A stretch of 64,000 bases of DNA, from positions 567,492-631,491 of the forward strand of contig NZ_CP034885.1 in assembly GCF_005083105.1 (NCBI RefSeq), given 5' to 3'. The DNA is from Buchnera aphidicola (Aphis nerii). GTDB lineage: Bacteria; Pseudomonadota; Gammaproteobacteria; Enterobacterales; Enterobacteriaceae. This document shows, one piece after another, positions 10,692 to 20,090 of this stretch (position 1 is the stretch's first letter; each line of letters opens with the position of its first letter). The notes under the pieces are model-generated. The model saw nothing but the letters and a program-made list of their open reading frames with translations, was not told the DNA's origin and did not search any database. A program made the position numbers and the translations under genes.

Positions 10692-11822
10692 ATGCTCAAA
10701 CTTCCACCAATTAGTTTATATATTCATATTCCTTGGTGCATTAAAAAATGTGGATATTGTGACTTTTATTCATATGTTAGTAAAAAAAGTATTCCAGAAA
10801 TTAAATATATTCAACATTTACTAAAAGATTTAGAAAAAGATTTAAAATTAATAAATAAACGGAAAATAAGTAATATTTTCATTGGTGGAGGAACACCTAG
10901 TTTACTTCATCATGAATCTATTAAATATTTAATAAAAGGAATAAAAAAAAGAACAAAAATTTATCAATCTTCAGAAATTACTATAGAATCTAATCCTAAA
11001 TTAAAAGAATACAAACGTTTTAGAAAATATAAAAAATCAGGAATTAATCGATTTTCTTTAGGTATTCAAACGTTTAATTCAAACTTATTAAAAAAAATAG
11101 AACGTACATATGATAAAAAAGAAGCTATTAAAGCAATTAAAGAAATAAAAAAAATTAATAATAATTTTAATATAGATATTATGTATGGTTTGCCAGGCCA
11201 ATCATTAAATAATGTTTTATCAGATTTAAAATATACCGTTCAGCATAATCCAACACATATATCATGGTATCAATTTACAATAGAACCTAATACTTCTTTC
11301 TATAAAAAAAAATTAGATTTACCTGATGAAAACATTTTATTTAATATGTTTAATAAAGGTGAAAAATTTTTAAAAAAATCAGGTTATATAAAATATGAAA
11401 TATCTTCATATATGAAATTAAATTATCAATGTCGACACAATATGAATTATTGGAATTTTGGAGATTATATTGGAATAGGATGTGGTGCACATGGTAAAAT
11501 AACTAAAAAAAATGGAGATATTATTCGAACTACTAAAAATAAAAATATAAATAGTTTTATAAATGGAAAATATTTAGACACAAAAAAAATAATTTTAGAA
11601 AAAGATAAGCCTTTTGAATATTTTATGAATACTTTTAGACTTTATCAACCTATTTACAAAAAACATTTTCAAGAACGTACTAATATGAATATCAGAGATA
11701 TAAAAAGCAAAATTAACAAGGCATTACAAAAAAAATATATAATAGAAAATGAAAAATATTGGGAAACAACAAAAAATGGAAAAATGTTTTTAAATTCATT
11801 AATAAAAATTTTTTTGAATTAA
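10692..11822 (+). CDS. hemW: HemW, radical-SAM haem chaperone family protein
   Basis: HemW is a radical-SAM protein related to the oxygen-independent coproporphyrinogen oxidase HemN but is now regarded as a haem-insertion chaperone. The 376-residue product (378 in E. coli) has the CxxxCxxC cluster motif in CIKKCGYCDF near residues 16-23. It also has FIGGGTPSLL and the block MYGLPGQ. It lacks the longer N-terminus of true HemN. It is the last gene of the gshB run and ends seven bases from convergent trmB. Why a haem chaperone persists in a cell that may make no haem is an open question. Confidence 0.92.
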   Translation: MLKLPPISLYIHIPWCIKKCGYCDFYSYVSKKSIPEIKYIQHLLKDLEKDLKLINKRKISNIFIGGGTPSLLHHESIKYLIKGIKKRTKIYQSSEITIESNPKLKEYKRFRKYKKSGINRFSLGIQTFNSNLLKKIERTYDKKEAIKAIKEIKKINNNFNIDIMYGLPGQSLNNVLSDLKYTVQHNPTHISWYQFTIEPNTSFYKKKLDLPDENILFNMFNKGEKFLKKSGYIKYEISSYMKLNYQCRHNMNYWNFGDYIGIGCGAHGKITKKNGDIIRTTKNKNINSFINGKYLDTKKIILEKDKPFEYFMNTFRLYQPIYKKHFQERTNMNIRDIKSKINKALQKKYIIENEKYWETTKNGKMFLNSLIKIFLN

Positions 11823-11829
11823 ATCAAAT

Positions 11830-12546
11830 TTAATATTTAGATTGAAACATTAAATTAAAAATTTTATTTCCTAAAAAATCTGCTTTTTTTGAAAAATTTG
11901 TTTTTATATAATCAACGGGATATTCAATAAAAGTATTTTTTTTAGATAGATTTAAATATTGATTAATATTTTTTATTGTATCTAATATATAAACAGCATA
12001 TTCTTTTGAATCAGTTAAAATATGTAAAATACCACCATAATTTAATTTTTTTGAAATATTTTCTAAAAAATCATGCTGTATCATTCTTCTTTTATGATGT
12101 CGTTTTTTAGGCCATGGATCAGGGAAAAAAATTTGTATTTTTGATAATGTATGATTTAAAATCATAGTTTCGATTACTTCTACTGCATTGTGATGAATAA
12201 TTTTTAAATTTTCTAAATTAGAAATATAAGCAAAACGCAAACAAGAACCTATTCCAGACTCATATACTTCAATACCTAAAAAATTGAAATGACAAAAATG
12301 AGTCGCCATTTTTACCAAGGAGTTTCCTGATCCGAAACCAATATCTAAAACAACTGGATAATTATGTTTAAAAACACATCTAAAATTCAAAGGTTTTAAT
12401 TGATAATCAATACCAAAAAGAGGCCAATATTTTTCTATTGATTTTAATTGCGATTTAGTTGTTCTACCTTTTCTACAAACAAAACTTTTATTTTGTCGAA
12501 AAAATACCCCATTTTTATATTTAGGTGTGATAATATTGTTTTTCAT
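11830..12546 (-). CDS. trmB: tRNA (guanine-N7-)-methyltransferase
   Basis: TrmB methylates G46 in the variable loop of many tRNAs. The 238-residue product (239 in E. coli) has the SAM-binding DIGFGSGNSLVKMA. It also has the family signature FPDPWPKKRHHKRR and the downstream LHILTDSKEYA. It is convergent with hemW and divergent from mutY, matching the E. coli order hemW-trmB-mutY after gene losses. Confidence 0.96.
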   Translation of the reverse strand: MKNNIITPKYKNGVFFRQNKSFVCRKGRTTKSQLKSIEKYWPLFGIDYQLKPLNFRCVFKHNYPVVLDIGFGSGNSLVKMATHFCHFNFLGIEVYESGIGSCLRFAYISNLENLKIIHHNAVEVIETMILNHTLSKIQIFFPDPWPKKRHHKRRMIQHDFLENISKKLNYGGILHILTDSKEYAVYILDTIKNINQYLNLSKKNTFIEYPVDYIKTNFSKKADFLGNKIFNLMFQSKY

Positions 12547-12659
12547 ATTTTAATGACTTATTGATTATAAAATATTTTTATAGATATTTATATTTTAACT
12601 TTTTTTAAAAAAAAATACATCTAAATTATTTTTTTAAATATAACGAATTTTCTACTAAA

Positions 12660-13700
12660 ATGACATTTTATGTTTTTTCGCAACTAATTCTTAATTGGTA
12701 TCATTTTAATGGAAGAAAGAATCTTCCTTGGCAAAAAGATAAAACATTATATAAAGTTTGGATATCGGAAATAATGTTACAACAAACTCAAGTAAAAACC
12801 GTTATTCCATATTTTAAAAAATTTATATTAAAATTCCCAAATTTAAAATTTTTAACAAATAGTACATTAAATGATATTTTATATTTATGGAGTGGTCTTG
12901 GATATTATAAAAGAGCTAAAAATATTTATAAAACATCTAAAATTATACAAGAAAAATTCAATGGAAAATTTCCTAGAAATATTTCAGACGTACTGAAATT
13001 ACCTGGTATAGGAAAATCTACTGCAGGTGCTATTTTATCTTTTACATTAAATTATTCTTTTTCTGTTTTGGATGGAAATGTAAAAAGAATTTTAATACGG
13101 TACTATGGAATTTTAGGATGTTCAAAAAATATTAAAACTGAAAAAAAACTATGGAATATAATAAAAAATATAACTCCTATCCATAATACTGGTAATTTTA
13201 ATCAAGGAATCATTGATTTAGGTGCATTAATTTGTACTAATTGCAATCCTAAATGTGAAATTTGTCCATTAAAAAAAAACTGTGTCGCTTATAAAGAAAA
13301 AGCATGGAATAGATATTTTTTAGAAAAAAATAAAACAATAAAATTAAAAAAAATATATTGGTTTATTATACTACGTTTTAAATATAAAATTTGGATGGAA
13401 CAAAACAATACAAAAAATATTTGGAATAATTTATTTTGTTTTCCAAGTTTCGAAAAAAGAAAATATGCAATAGAATGGCTTAAAAAAAATAAAATAAATT
13501 TTAAAAAAAATAAAACAATTAACTCTTTTAATCATGAATTTACGCATCTTAAGATACAAGCTAAACCTATTATAATAGAACTATTGTTTCAACAAAAAAT
13601 TATTAATATTCAAAAAACAGGAATTTGGTATAATCTTAAAAAACCTCAAAAAATAGGATTACCCAAATTAGTAGAAAAAATTATAACATTACTAATATAA
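12660..13700 (+). CDS. mutY: adenine DNA glycosylase MutY
   Basis: MutY removes adenine mispaired with 8-oxoguanine and so prevents G:C to T:A changes. The 346-residue product matches E. coli (350). The catalytic Glu37 sits in [12 protein letters not shown], the helix-hairpin-helix is [13 protein letters not shown], and the catalytic Asp is in VLDGNVKRI. The [4Fe-4S] ligands have the canonical spacing C-x6-C-x2-C-x5-C ([17 protein letters not shown]). The C-terminal Nudix-like domain is present. yggX follows after 11 bases, so the two are probably cotranscribed as in E. coli. Confidence 0.96.
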   Translation: MTFYVFSQLILNWYHFNGRKNLPWQKDKTLYKVWISEIMLQQTQVKTVIPYFKKFILKFPNLKFLTNSTLNDILYLWSGLGYYKRAKNIYKTSKIIQEKFNGKFPRNISDVLKLPGIGKSTAGAILSFTLNYSFSVLDGNVKRILIRYYGILGCSKNIKTEKKLWNIIKNITPIHNTGNFNQGIIDLGALICTNCNPKCEICPLKKNCVAYKEKAWNRYFLEKNKTIKLKKIYWFIILRFKYKIWMEQNNTKNIWNNLFCFPSFEKRKYAIEWLKKNKINFKKNKTINSFNHEFTHLKIQAKPIIIELLFQQKIINIQKTGIWYNLKKPQKIGLPKLVEKIITLLI

Positions 13701-13711
13701 AATTTAAATTA

Positions 13712-13978
13712 ATGAAAAAAACAAAATCAATACATCGTAAAATTTTTTGTGTATTTTTACAAAAAGAATCTGAAGGTAATGAATTCCAACCATATCCAGG
13801 AACATTGGGAAAAAAAATATATAATGAAATATCAAAAAAAGCCTGGAAAAAATGGACAATACAACAAACAAAATTAATTAATGAGAACAAATTAAATATG
13901 AGAGAAGAAACAGATCGAAAAAAACTAGAAACATATATGAAATTATTTTTATTTAATAATAAAAAACATATTTTATAA
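13712..13978 (+). CDS. yggX: YggX family oxidative-damage protection / Fe(2+)-trafficking protein
   Basis: YggX is a small protein that protects iron-sulphur proteins from oxidation. The 88-residue product has the conserved cysteine in IFCVFLQ and the blocks [19 protein letters not shown] and LINENKLNM. It has about six more residues before IFC than the E. coli protein and a shorter C-terminus. It follows mutY, an iron-sulphur enzyme, as it does in E. coli. Confidence 0.93.
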   Translation: MKKTKSIHRKIFCVFLQKESEGNEFQPYPGTLGKKIYNEISKKAWKKWTIQQTKLINENKLNMREETDRKKLETYMKLFLFNNKKHIL

Positions 13979-14012
13979 AAAATTTATATTAAACTAAATT
14001 TCTTTTAAAAAA

Positions 14013-14795
14013 GTGCTTATATTTGATTCTGGTATAGGAGGGATTTCTATATTAGAAAACATTAAAAAAAATATTCCTAATATTAACTATATATATTTAT
14101 TAGATAATGAAGCTTTTCCTTATGGAGAGAAAAGAGAATCTTTTATTATAGAAAGAAGCATAAAAATAATTAACACAATTAAAAAGCTATATCCCATTAC
14201 AATGGTAATTGTTGCATGTAATACTGCAAGTACTATATCTTTAGATATATTAAAAAAATATTTCGATATACCTATTATTGGAGTTTTACCTTTATTAGAT
14301 GAAACCATGAGAATTACGAAAAATAGCAAAATTGGTTTTATAGCAACTAAAGCTACAGTAAATAGTTCATATGTTCAAAAAAGAATATCTAAAAATATCC
14401 ATAATAAAAATATTAAAATTATAGCTACAAATAAACTAGCAAAAATAGCTGAAAAAAAAATCAGAAAACAGTTTATTTCTTATATAAAATTAAGAAAAAT
14501 TTTTAATAGATGGCTACTTCTTTCAGTACAACCAGATACAATATATTTGGGTTGTACTCATTTTTCATTTTTAAAAAAAGAAATTCAAAATATTTTTCAT
14601 AAACCAATTATTTTTTTAGATTCTCACAAAATAGTTGTCAAAAAAATTAAAAAATATTTTTTAAATAAAAAAAACAATCAAAACATTAAAAAAAATATAT
14701 TTTTGTATTCAAAATATGATAAAAATATTAACAAATTATTATGTATTTTAAAAAAATATGAATTTAACTCTATAAAAAAAGTTAATTTAAGTTAA
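14013..14795 (+). CDS. murI: glutamate racemase
   Basis: MurI makes D-glutamate for peptidoglycan. The 260-residue product has the substrate and cysteine motifs FDSGIGGIS, VACNTAST and LGCTHFSFL, giving both catalytic cysteines. Its start is unusual. The first candidate is GTG at 14013, immediately before LIFDSG, with no Shine-Dalgarno. The frame upstream is open only to a stop at 13995 and offers an ATT at 13998 but no ATG. The approximately 20-residue N-terminal extension of E. coli MurI is absent. Its 3' end overlaps convergent sbcB by 14 bases. Confidence 0.92.
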   Translation: MLIFDSGIGGISILENIKKNIPNINYIYLLDNEAFPYGEKRESFIIERSIKIINTIKKLYPITMVIVACNTASTISLDILKKYFDIPIIGVLPLLDETMRITKNSKIGFIATKATVNSSYVQKRISKNIHNKNIKIIATNKLAKIAEKKIRKQFISYIKLRKIFNRWLLLSVQPDTIYLGCTHFSFLKKEIQNIFHKPIIFLDSHKIVVKKIKKYFLNKKNNQNIKKNIFLYSKYDKNINKLLCILKKYEFNSIKKVNLS

Positions 14796-16242
14796 TCTTT
14801 TCATAAAATAAATTTTTATATTTTTGAAAAACATATTCTAATAATTTTTTCAATAAATTTGTTTTTTCTGTATCAAAAGAAAATTCTTCTAAAAGATGAT
14901 TAATTTTTATTATATATTTTTCTAATGCAGATCGAGTAAATACTTTAAAACAATGATTTATCCATATTTTCTTTTCATTAGAATCTAATATAAAAAAAAA
15001 ATTTCTAGCTTTATAACGAAAAAAAAGTTCTTTTAAACGTGTATCTGAAAAATTTAATTTAATATTTTTTAAATTAATTGGTTTAGTCTGATTAATTTTT
15101 TTGATTAATTGTCGATCATATAAATTAAAAAAACCATTATAAATTTGCAAATCTACATTTGATAAATTTTGGAATTCATTTTTCTGATAAATAATTTTTC
15201 TTATAATATTTGCTATAAAGTAATTTAATTTAATTAAATTAATTTTTTTATCAATATAAAAATCTTTTAATTTTAATCGTTCAATATCTTCTGTACTAAT
15301 CAATTGTATAGGTAATAATATAGGACAACGATTTAAATATATCAATAACACACCTAAATTGAATAAATCTTTAATAGTGATATCTTGATAGTCTTTTTTT
15401 TCTAAAAAACCAATTAGAGATTTTACATCTTTAAATAAATCTATTGCAATTAATACATTATTATTATTTTCATCCCAACATAAAGGTAATACAAAACTCA
15501 TATTATTACGTATAGAACCAAAACAACTAGAAATATATAGAATAGGTTGAAATTTTTCTATGTGAACCAATTTATATAATGCATTTTTTTTACGATATTT
15601 TAAAAAAAAATTAAATAATTTTGGTTGTTTTTCTTTAATTAATTTTGCTAATTTAATAGTAGCATAAACATCGCTAATTGCATTATGTGCACTATTATGT
15701 AATATATGATTTTCTCGAGTCAAATCAGATAATTTAAAAATAGGCAAACCAATATTATTTTTAGGCCATTGTATGCCATCAGGTCTTAAAAGATAACATA
15801 TTCTCATAATATTTAATAAATCCCAACGTGAATTTTTATTTTTCCAACTCCATTCATATGGATCTAAAAAATTTCGATAAAATATATTTCTTGTAATCTC
15901 ATCATCAAAAGCAATGTTATTGTAACCTACTATACAAGTATTAGGTTTAATTAAAATATTATATATTTTATTTGCAAAATGATATTCATTCATACCCTGT
16001 TTTAGGGTAAATTGAGGGGTAATTTTAGTTATTAAAATAGAATATGGTTCTGGAAAATAATCATCTGATGGAAAACAATAAAAACATTTAGGATCTTCAA
16101 TAATATTTAAATCCTTATCTGTTCTAATAGATGCAAATTGTGCAGGCTTATCTAATGATGTATGTGTTCCAAAAGTTTCATAGTCATAAAATAAAAAAGT
16201 AAATTGATTTTTTGGAAAATACAATATGTGTTTTTTTTTCAC
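14782..16242 (-). CDS. sbcB: exodeoxyribonuclease I
   Basis: SbcB degrades single-stranded DNA 3' to 5' in recombination and mismatch repair. The 486-residue product (475 in E. coli) has the DEDDh first motif in FYDYETFGTH and the second in GYNNIAFDDEITR. The third is HNAISDVYATIKLA. The SH3-like and C-terminal regions that bind SSB follow. It contains a T10 coding-strand run at about 14992-15001 without losing frame. Its stop lies inside the end of murI. Confidence 0.95.
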   Translation of the reverse strand: MKKKHILYFPKNQFTFLFYDYETFGTHTSLDKPAQFASIRTDKDLNIIEDPKCFYCFPSDDYFPEPYSILITKITPQFTLKQGMNEYHFANKIYNILIKPNTCIVGYNNIAFDDEITRNIFYRNFLDPYEWSWKNKNSRWDLLNIMRICYLLRPDGIQWPKNNIGLPIFKLSDLTRENHILHNSAHNAISDVYATIKLAKLIKEKQPKLFNFFLKYRKKNALYKLVHIEKFQPILYISSCFGSIRNNMSFVLPLCWDENNNNVLIAIDLFKDVKSLIGFLEKKDYQDITIKDLFNLGVLLIYLNRCPILLPIQLISTEDIERLKLKDFYIDKKINLIKLNYFIANIIRKIIYQKNEFQNLSNVDLQIYNGFFNLYDRQLIKKINQTKPINLKNIKLNFSDTRLKELFFRYKARNFFFILDSNEKKIWINHCFKVFTRSALEKYIIKINHLLEEFSFDTEKTNLLKKLLEYVFQKYKNLFYEKINLN

Positions 16243-16450
16243 TATATAATCTTAATAATTTAAAAAATAGAATTTACATACCATATAAAATTTTTTTAAA
16301 TATGAAAAATATTAAAATAAATTCATTTGAAGAGTTTTAGACTCTATATCAGAGGAATAAAAGTGGAATATTTAAATAAAATATAATAAATATAAAAATT
16401 TTTATAAAACTATAAAATAAATTTTAACAGTTTAATTATATTAATTTTTT

Positions 16451-16523
16451 CTCCCCTGACTGGACTCGAACCAGTGACATACGGATTAACAGTCCGCCGT
16501 TCTACCAACTGAACTACAGAGGA
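16451..16523 (-). tRNA. tRNA-Asn (GTT)
   Basis: The minus strand folds as a standard tRNA with anticodon GTT in CTGTTAA, a TTCGAGTC T-loop and a seven-base acceptor stem (TCCTCTG with CAGGGGA, including one T-G wobble). It matches E. coli asparagine tRNA closely. The discriminator is G at 16451 and the next bases are AAA, so the CCA end is not encoded and must be added by the CCA-adding enzyme. Confidence 0.95.
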
Positions 16524-16659
16524 ATATAGATATATATATCAAAAATTTATATATCTGTCAAACATATAAATAAAAAATTATAATTAAGTATAAAAATTTT
16601 AAAAGAACTATAGATTATTATAGAAAATTCATTTATAGTAAAAGATATAAAAATATATA

Positions 16660-16732
16660 GGCCCTTTAGCTCAGTGGTCAGAGCAGGCGACTCATAATCG
16701 CTTGGTCGCTGGTTCAAATCCAGCAAGGGCCA
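16660..16732 (+). tRNA. tRNA-Ile2 (CAT anticodon, lysidine type)
   Basis: The anticodon is CAT, but the body is that of E. coli isoleucine-2 tRNA rather than methionine tRNA: GGCCCTT acceptor stem and the anticodon arm GCGACTCATAATCGC. Such tRNAs are read as isoleucine AUA after TilS turns C34 into lysidine. This matters here because AUA is very common in AT-rich genes. CCA is not encoded after the discriminator A at 16732. Confidence 0.92.
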
Positions 16733-16804
16733 GTAAAAATTACAAATTTAAAATATTTTAAAAATATTAGTTAAATTTTTCACCATTAATTAGGATTTAA
16801 TTTG

Positions 16805-17449
16805 ATGGAATGGAAAAAAGAATTTATCGATTTTCTTTTTAAAAAAAAAGTCTTAAAATTTGGAAAGTTTATACTAAAATCTGGACGTATAAGTCCTTAT
16901 TTTTTTAATTCAGGATTATTATCTACAGGTAAAGATACTGTTAAAATTGGAATGTTTTATGCAAGAGCAATCATGGATTTAAACATTAAGTTTGATATGT
17001 TATTTGGACCTGCCTATAAAGGTATACCTATTGTAGTTTCAACTTCAATTGCTTTAAAAAATCAATATAATTTAGATATTCCATATTCTTTTAACAGAAA
17101 AGAAGAAAAAAAATATGGAGAAGGTGGGCAGTTAATAGGCGGTGATATAAAAAATAAAAAAATTATTATTTTAGATGATGTTATAACATCAGGAATATCG
17201 ATCAATCACTCAGTGAAAATAATTGAAAAAGAAAACTCTAAAATATCTTCAATTTTTGTTTTACTAGATAGAAAAGAAAAAAAAGAAACAAACTTATACA
17301 AAATTAATCATTCAAACAACCAGAAAAATTACAAAATAAACTCTATTATTACAATTAACGACTTATTTTTTTATCTTTCAAAAAAAGAAAAATTAAGAAA
17401 ATATGCTAATAAATTAGTAGAATATCATAAAAAATATGGCAGCTTTTAA
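16805..17449 (+). CDS. pyrE: orotate phosphoribosyltransferase
   Basis: PyrE joins orotate to PRPP in pyrimidine synthesis. The product (214 residues from this start; 213 in E. coli) has KFGKFILKSGRISPYFFN, FGPAYKGIPI and the PRPP loop IILDDVITSG. I place the start at ATG 16805, nine bases after an AGGA; the frame also offers TTG one codon earlier at 16802. In E. coli slmA lies between dut and pyrE. Here slmA is gone and the two genes converge with an eight-base gap. Confidence 0.96.
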   Translation: MEWKKEFIDFLFKKKVLKFGKFILKSGRISPYFFNSGLLSTGKDTVKIGMFYARAIMDLNIKFDMLFGPAYKGIPIVVSTSIALKNQYNLDIPYSFNRKEEKKYGEGGQLIGGDIKNKKIIILDDVITSGISINHSVKIIEKENSKISSIFVLLDRKEKKETNLYKINHSNNQKNYKINSIITINDLFFYLSKKEKLRKYANKLVEYHKKYGSF

Positions 17450-17457
17450 AAAATCAT

Positions 17458-17919
17458 TTATACTCCAGAATGACCAAATCCATTTTCAGAACGAACGCTT
17501 TTTTTAAAATTTTTAACTATAGAAAACTCTGGTCGAATAATCGGAACAAATACTATTTGAGCAATTCTATCATAAGGATTAATAAAAAAATCCTGTGTAC
17601 TTCTATTCCAAACAGATACCATTAACTCACCTTGATAATCTGAATCAATCAAACCTACTAAATTACCTAAAACAATTCCATGATTGTGGCCTAATCCAGA
17701 ACGCGGTAAAATTAGAGCAGTAATATAAGGGTTTTCAATATATATTGAAATCCCAGTAGGAATTAAAATAACATTTTTAGCAGATAAAGTTATTTTTTTA
17801 TCTATACATGCTTTAAGATCTAATCCAGAAGAACCAGGAGTAGCATATTCAGGCAAAAAAATATTATTTTGTTTAATATGAGAATTTAAAATCTTAATTT
17901 TAATTATATTTTTATTCAT
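17458..17919 (-). CDS. dut: dUTP diphosphatase
   Basis: Dut hydrolyses dUTP to dUMP, keeping uracil out of DNA and feeding dTMP synthesis. The 153-residue product (152 in E. coli) has the trimeric dUTPase motifs [32 protein letters not shown] and the C-terminal glycine-rich arm [10 protein letters not shown] that closes over the substrate. It is the last of the leftward genes after cysQ, from which it is separated by 37 bases. Confidence 0.97.
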   Translation of the reverse strand: MNKNIIKIKILNSHIKQNNIFLPEYATPGSSGLDLKACIDKKITLSAKNVILIPTGISIYIENPYITALILPRSGLGHNHGIVLGNLVGLIDSDYQGELMVSVWNRSTQDFFINPYDRIAQIVFVPIIRPEFSIVKNFKKSVRSENGFGHSGV

Positions 17920-17956
17920 AATTATTAGTACTTTATTATTAAACTGTATTTTAAAA

Positions 17957-18706
17957 TTACGATAAAACCAAAAAATCTGGATTTATTAAAGATACTTTAG
18001 AAGATAAAAAATAATTTAAATTTTTCCTTTCACTATATGTGATAACTTTTCCTCCCGCCCCTGTTACAATTGCATGTCCTGCTGCAGTGTCCCAAATATG
18101 TGTTTTTCCAAATCTAGGATAAATTTGTGCTTTTCCTTCTGCTACATAACAAAACTTTAAAGACGAACCTAATTTTTTTATTGTATATTTTTTTTTATTT
18201 TTTAAAAAATCATGTAATTTTTTATTAGGATGTGAACGACTAATAATATATTTCGGTATATTAGTTTGATTTACAAAAATTTGCTTTTTTTCACCTATTT
18301 TATTAATTTTCCAAGATTTTTTTTCAAAAGCATAATATAAAACATTAAAATAGGGAGCATAAACTACACCTATAATAGGAATACCGTGTTCAATTAAACT
18401 AATGTTAACTGTAAATTCTCCGTTTTTTTTTAAAAATTCTTTAGTTCCATCTAATGGATCAACTAACCAATATATATCCCAATTTTGATTATATTTGATA
18501 TTATTAGAATCTTCTTCAGATAATATTGGAATATTAGGATAAATATTAGATAATCTATCTTTGATAATTTTGTTAGCAATATGATCTGCATGAGTTACAG
18601 GACTATTATCATTTTTGTAAGAGATATTGATTATTTTATTAGATATATAAACTTGTATAATAGCATTACCAGCATCTTTAGCTATTTTGCAGATTTCTTT
18701 AAACAT
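17957..18706 (-). CDS. cysQ: 3'(2'),5'-bisphosphate nucleotidase CysQ
   Basis: CysQ removes the 3'-phosphate of PAP, a by-product of sulphate assimilation. The 249-residue inositol-monophosphatase-fold protein (246 in E. coli) has metal ligands in SEEDSN and in the signature [11 protein letters not shown], plus the C-terminal [11 protein letters not shown]. Its presence fits a cell that assimilates sulphate to make cysteine, though the cys pathway genes are not in this window. It is 21 bases downstream of rplI. Confidence 0.95.
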   Translation of the reverse strand: MFKEICKIAKDAGNAIIQVYISNKIINISYKNDNSPVTHADHIANKIIKDRLSNIYPNIPILSEEDSNNIKYNQNWDIYWLVDPLDGTKEFLKKNGEFTVNISLIEHGIPIIGVVYAPYFNVLYYAFEKKSWKINKIGEKKQIFVNQTNIPKYIISRSHPNKKLHDFLKNKKKYTIKKLGSSLKFCYVAEGKAQIYPRFGKTHIWDTAAGHAIVTGAGGKVITYSERKNLNYFLSSKVSLINPDFLVLS

Positions 18707-18727
18707 TTAACACCATTATAAAATAAA

Positions 18728-19180
18728 TCATTTTTTAGGAATGATATTAACTATAAAATATTCACAAACTTCATTATGAGGTTGGAAGATTACTTGATGC
18801 TCACCGATGTGACGTAATACACCATTAGGTAATTTTATTTCTTTTTTATTAATTTTAATACCTATCTGAGACATTTCTTTAATAATATCTCTGATACCTA
18901 CAGAACCAAATATTTTATTTTCTTTCCCAACTTTTGAAGGGATTACTATAGATTTAATTTTTTGTACTTTTTCTGCACGAGATCTTGCAATAAGTAATTT
19001 ACTAATATTTTCTTCTTTTAATTTAACTTGTTGAGCTTGAAAAGATTCAATATTTTTTTTGTTAGCTAAAACAGCTTTACCTTGAGGTATTAAATAATTT
19101 CTAGCATAACCTGATTTAACTTTTACAATTTTACCAGAATCACCTAAGTTATTAACTTTAAACAAAAGAATTACTTCCAT
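18728..19180 (-). CDS. rplI: 50S ribosomal protein L9
   Basis: L9 is a two-domain protein at the base of the L1 stalk that limits frameshifting. The 150-residue product (149 in E. coli) has the N-terminal MEVILLFKVNNLGDSGKIVKVKSGYARNYL-type domain, the long connecting helix and the C-terminal domain. It is third in the ribosomal operon rpsF-rpsR-rplI. The start follows a short AT spacer after rpsR. Confidence 0.97.
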   Translation of the reverse strand: MEVILLFKVNNLGDSGKIVKVKSGYARNYLIPQGKAVLANKKNIESFQAQQVKLKEENISKLLIARSRAEKVQKIKSIVIPSKVGKENKIFGSVGIRDIIKEMSQIGIKINKKEIKLPNGVLRHIGEHQVIFQPHNEVCEYFIVNIIPKK

Positions 19181-19236
19181 TATTTATTATTCTCTTCTTA
19201 ATTTTAAAATATAATGAATTATAGTGGTTTTTATTA

Positions 19237-19464
19237 TCAACAATGTTGATCAGTATATGGAAGTAAAGCGAGATATCTTGCTTTTTTAATAGCTTTTGAT
19301 AATTGTCGTTGATATTTAGCTCGAGTTCCAGTAATTCGACTAGGAACAATTTTTCCATTTTCTGTAATATAATTTTTTAACATAACAATATCTTTATAAT
19401 CTATCTCTTGAATACCTTCTGCTGTAAAACGACAAAATTTTCGACGACGGAAATAACGTGCCAT
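19237..19464 (-). CDS. rpsR: 30S ribosomal protein S18
   Basis: S18 binds next to S6 on the platform of the 30S subunit. The 75-residue product equals the E. coli length, starts [12 protein letters not shown] and keeps [18 protein letters not shown]. In E. coli priB lies between rpsF and rpsR; here only 99 noncoding bases remain, so priB has been lost. It is cotranscribed with rpsF and rplI. Confidence 0.97.
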   Translation of the reverse strand: MARYFRRRKFCRFTAEGIQEIDYKDIVMLKNYITENGKIVPSRITGTRAKYQRQLSKAIKKARYLALLPYTDQHC

Positions 19465-19563
19465 ATAAAGTATCCTTTAAAATAACAAAATCATCATTAA
19501 TTTTGTATATACTTAAAAATTGTATAGAAATATTTTAGATATAAATAAATCATTCATCTATAA

Positions 19564-19905
19564 TTATTTTTTTTCTTTTTTTTCTTCTTTTAACTTAATC
19601 ATAGGAGATGGTTCAATAACTGCTTTTTTAACTAATATAATCATATTTCTAATAATTGCAATATTAAAACGAAAATCAGTCTCTAATAAATTAATTACTT
19701 TAGGTTCAACTTCAATGTTAATTAATACATAATGTGCTTTATGTAACTTATTAATAGAATATGATAATTGTCTTCTACCCCAATCTTCTAAACGATGTAT
19801 AATTCCTAAATTATCAAGAATTATTTTTTTGTATTTTTCAATAATATTGCTAATTTTATCGCTATAATCCGGATGAACCATAAAAATTATTTCATAATGA
19901 CGCAT
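19564..19905 (-). CDS. rpsF: 30S ribosomal protein S6
   Basis: S6 forms a pair with S18 on the 30S platform. The 113-residue product starts [15 protein letters not shown] and keeps [14 protein letters not shown]. It lacks the acidic C-terminal tail of E. coli S6 that RimK extends with glutamate. The start is set by a strong AAGGAG five bases upstream. It leads the rpsF-rpsR-rplI operon. Confidence 0.97.
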   Translation of the reverse strand: MRHYEIIFMVHPDYSDKISNIIEKYKKIILDNLGIIHRLEDWGRRQLSYSINKLHKAHYVLINIEVEPKVINLLETDFRFNIAIIRNMIILVKKAVIEPSPMIKLKEEKKEKK

Positions 19906-19938
19906 AAAATGCTCCTTTTGGATTTTTTAGTTTCCCGG

Positions 19939-19967
19939 ATTTTAAAAAAATGCTATCTAAGAAACAA
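19939..19967 (-). promoter_or_regulatory. possible promoter of rpsF-rpsR-rplI
   Basis: On the minus strand, TTGTTT (19962-19967) and TAAAAT (19939-19944) are 17 bases apart and are followed by CCGGG, a GC-rich discriminator that stands out here. This order suits a growth-rate controlled ribosomal promoter. The -35 word matches only three of six consensus bases, so this is tentative. Confidence 0.4.
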
Positions 19968-20090
19968 GGAACTATTACATAAAATTATATCTATCTTAAA
20001 TATATGGTATTTTAATTTAATAAAAAAATCAATTAAATTTAATTTTATAAGAAATATAAAAAAACTAAAATTTTCAAAAGTTTAAATTAA

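Noticed and set aside
16660-16732. elongator tRNA-Met
   Set aside because: The anticodon is CAT, but the acceptor and anticodon arms match isoleucine-2 tRNA and differ from E. coli methionine tRNA.
19158-19358. 66-codon open frame crossing rpsR and rplI
   Set aside because: It is out of frame with rpsR and has no ribosome-binding site; both real genes are well conserved.
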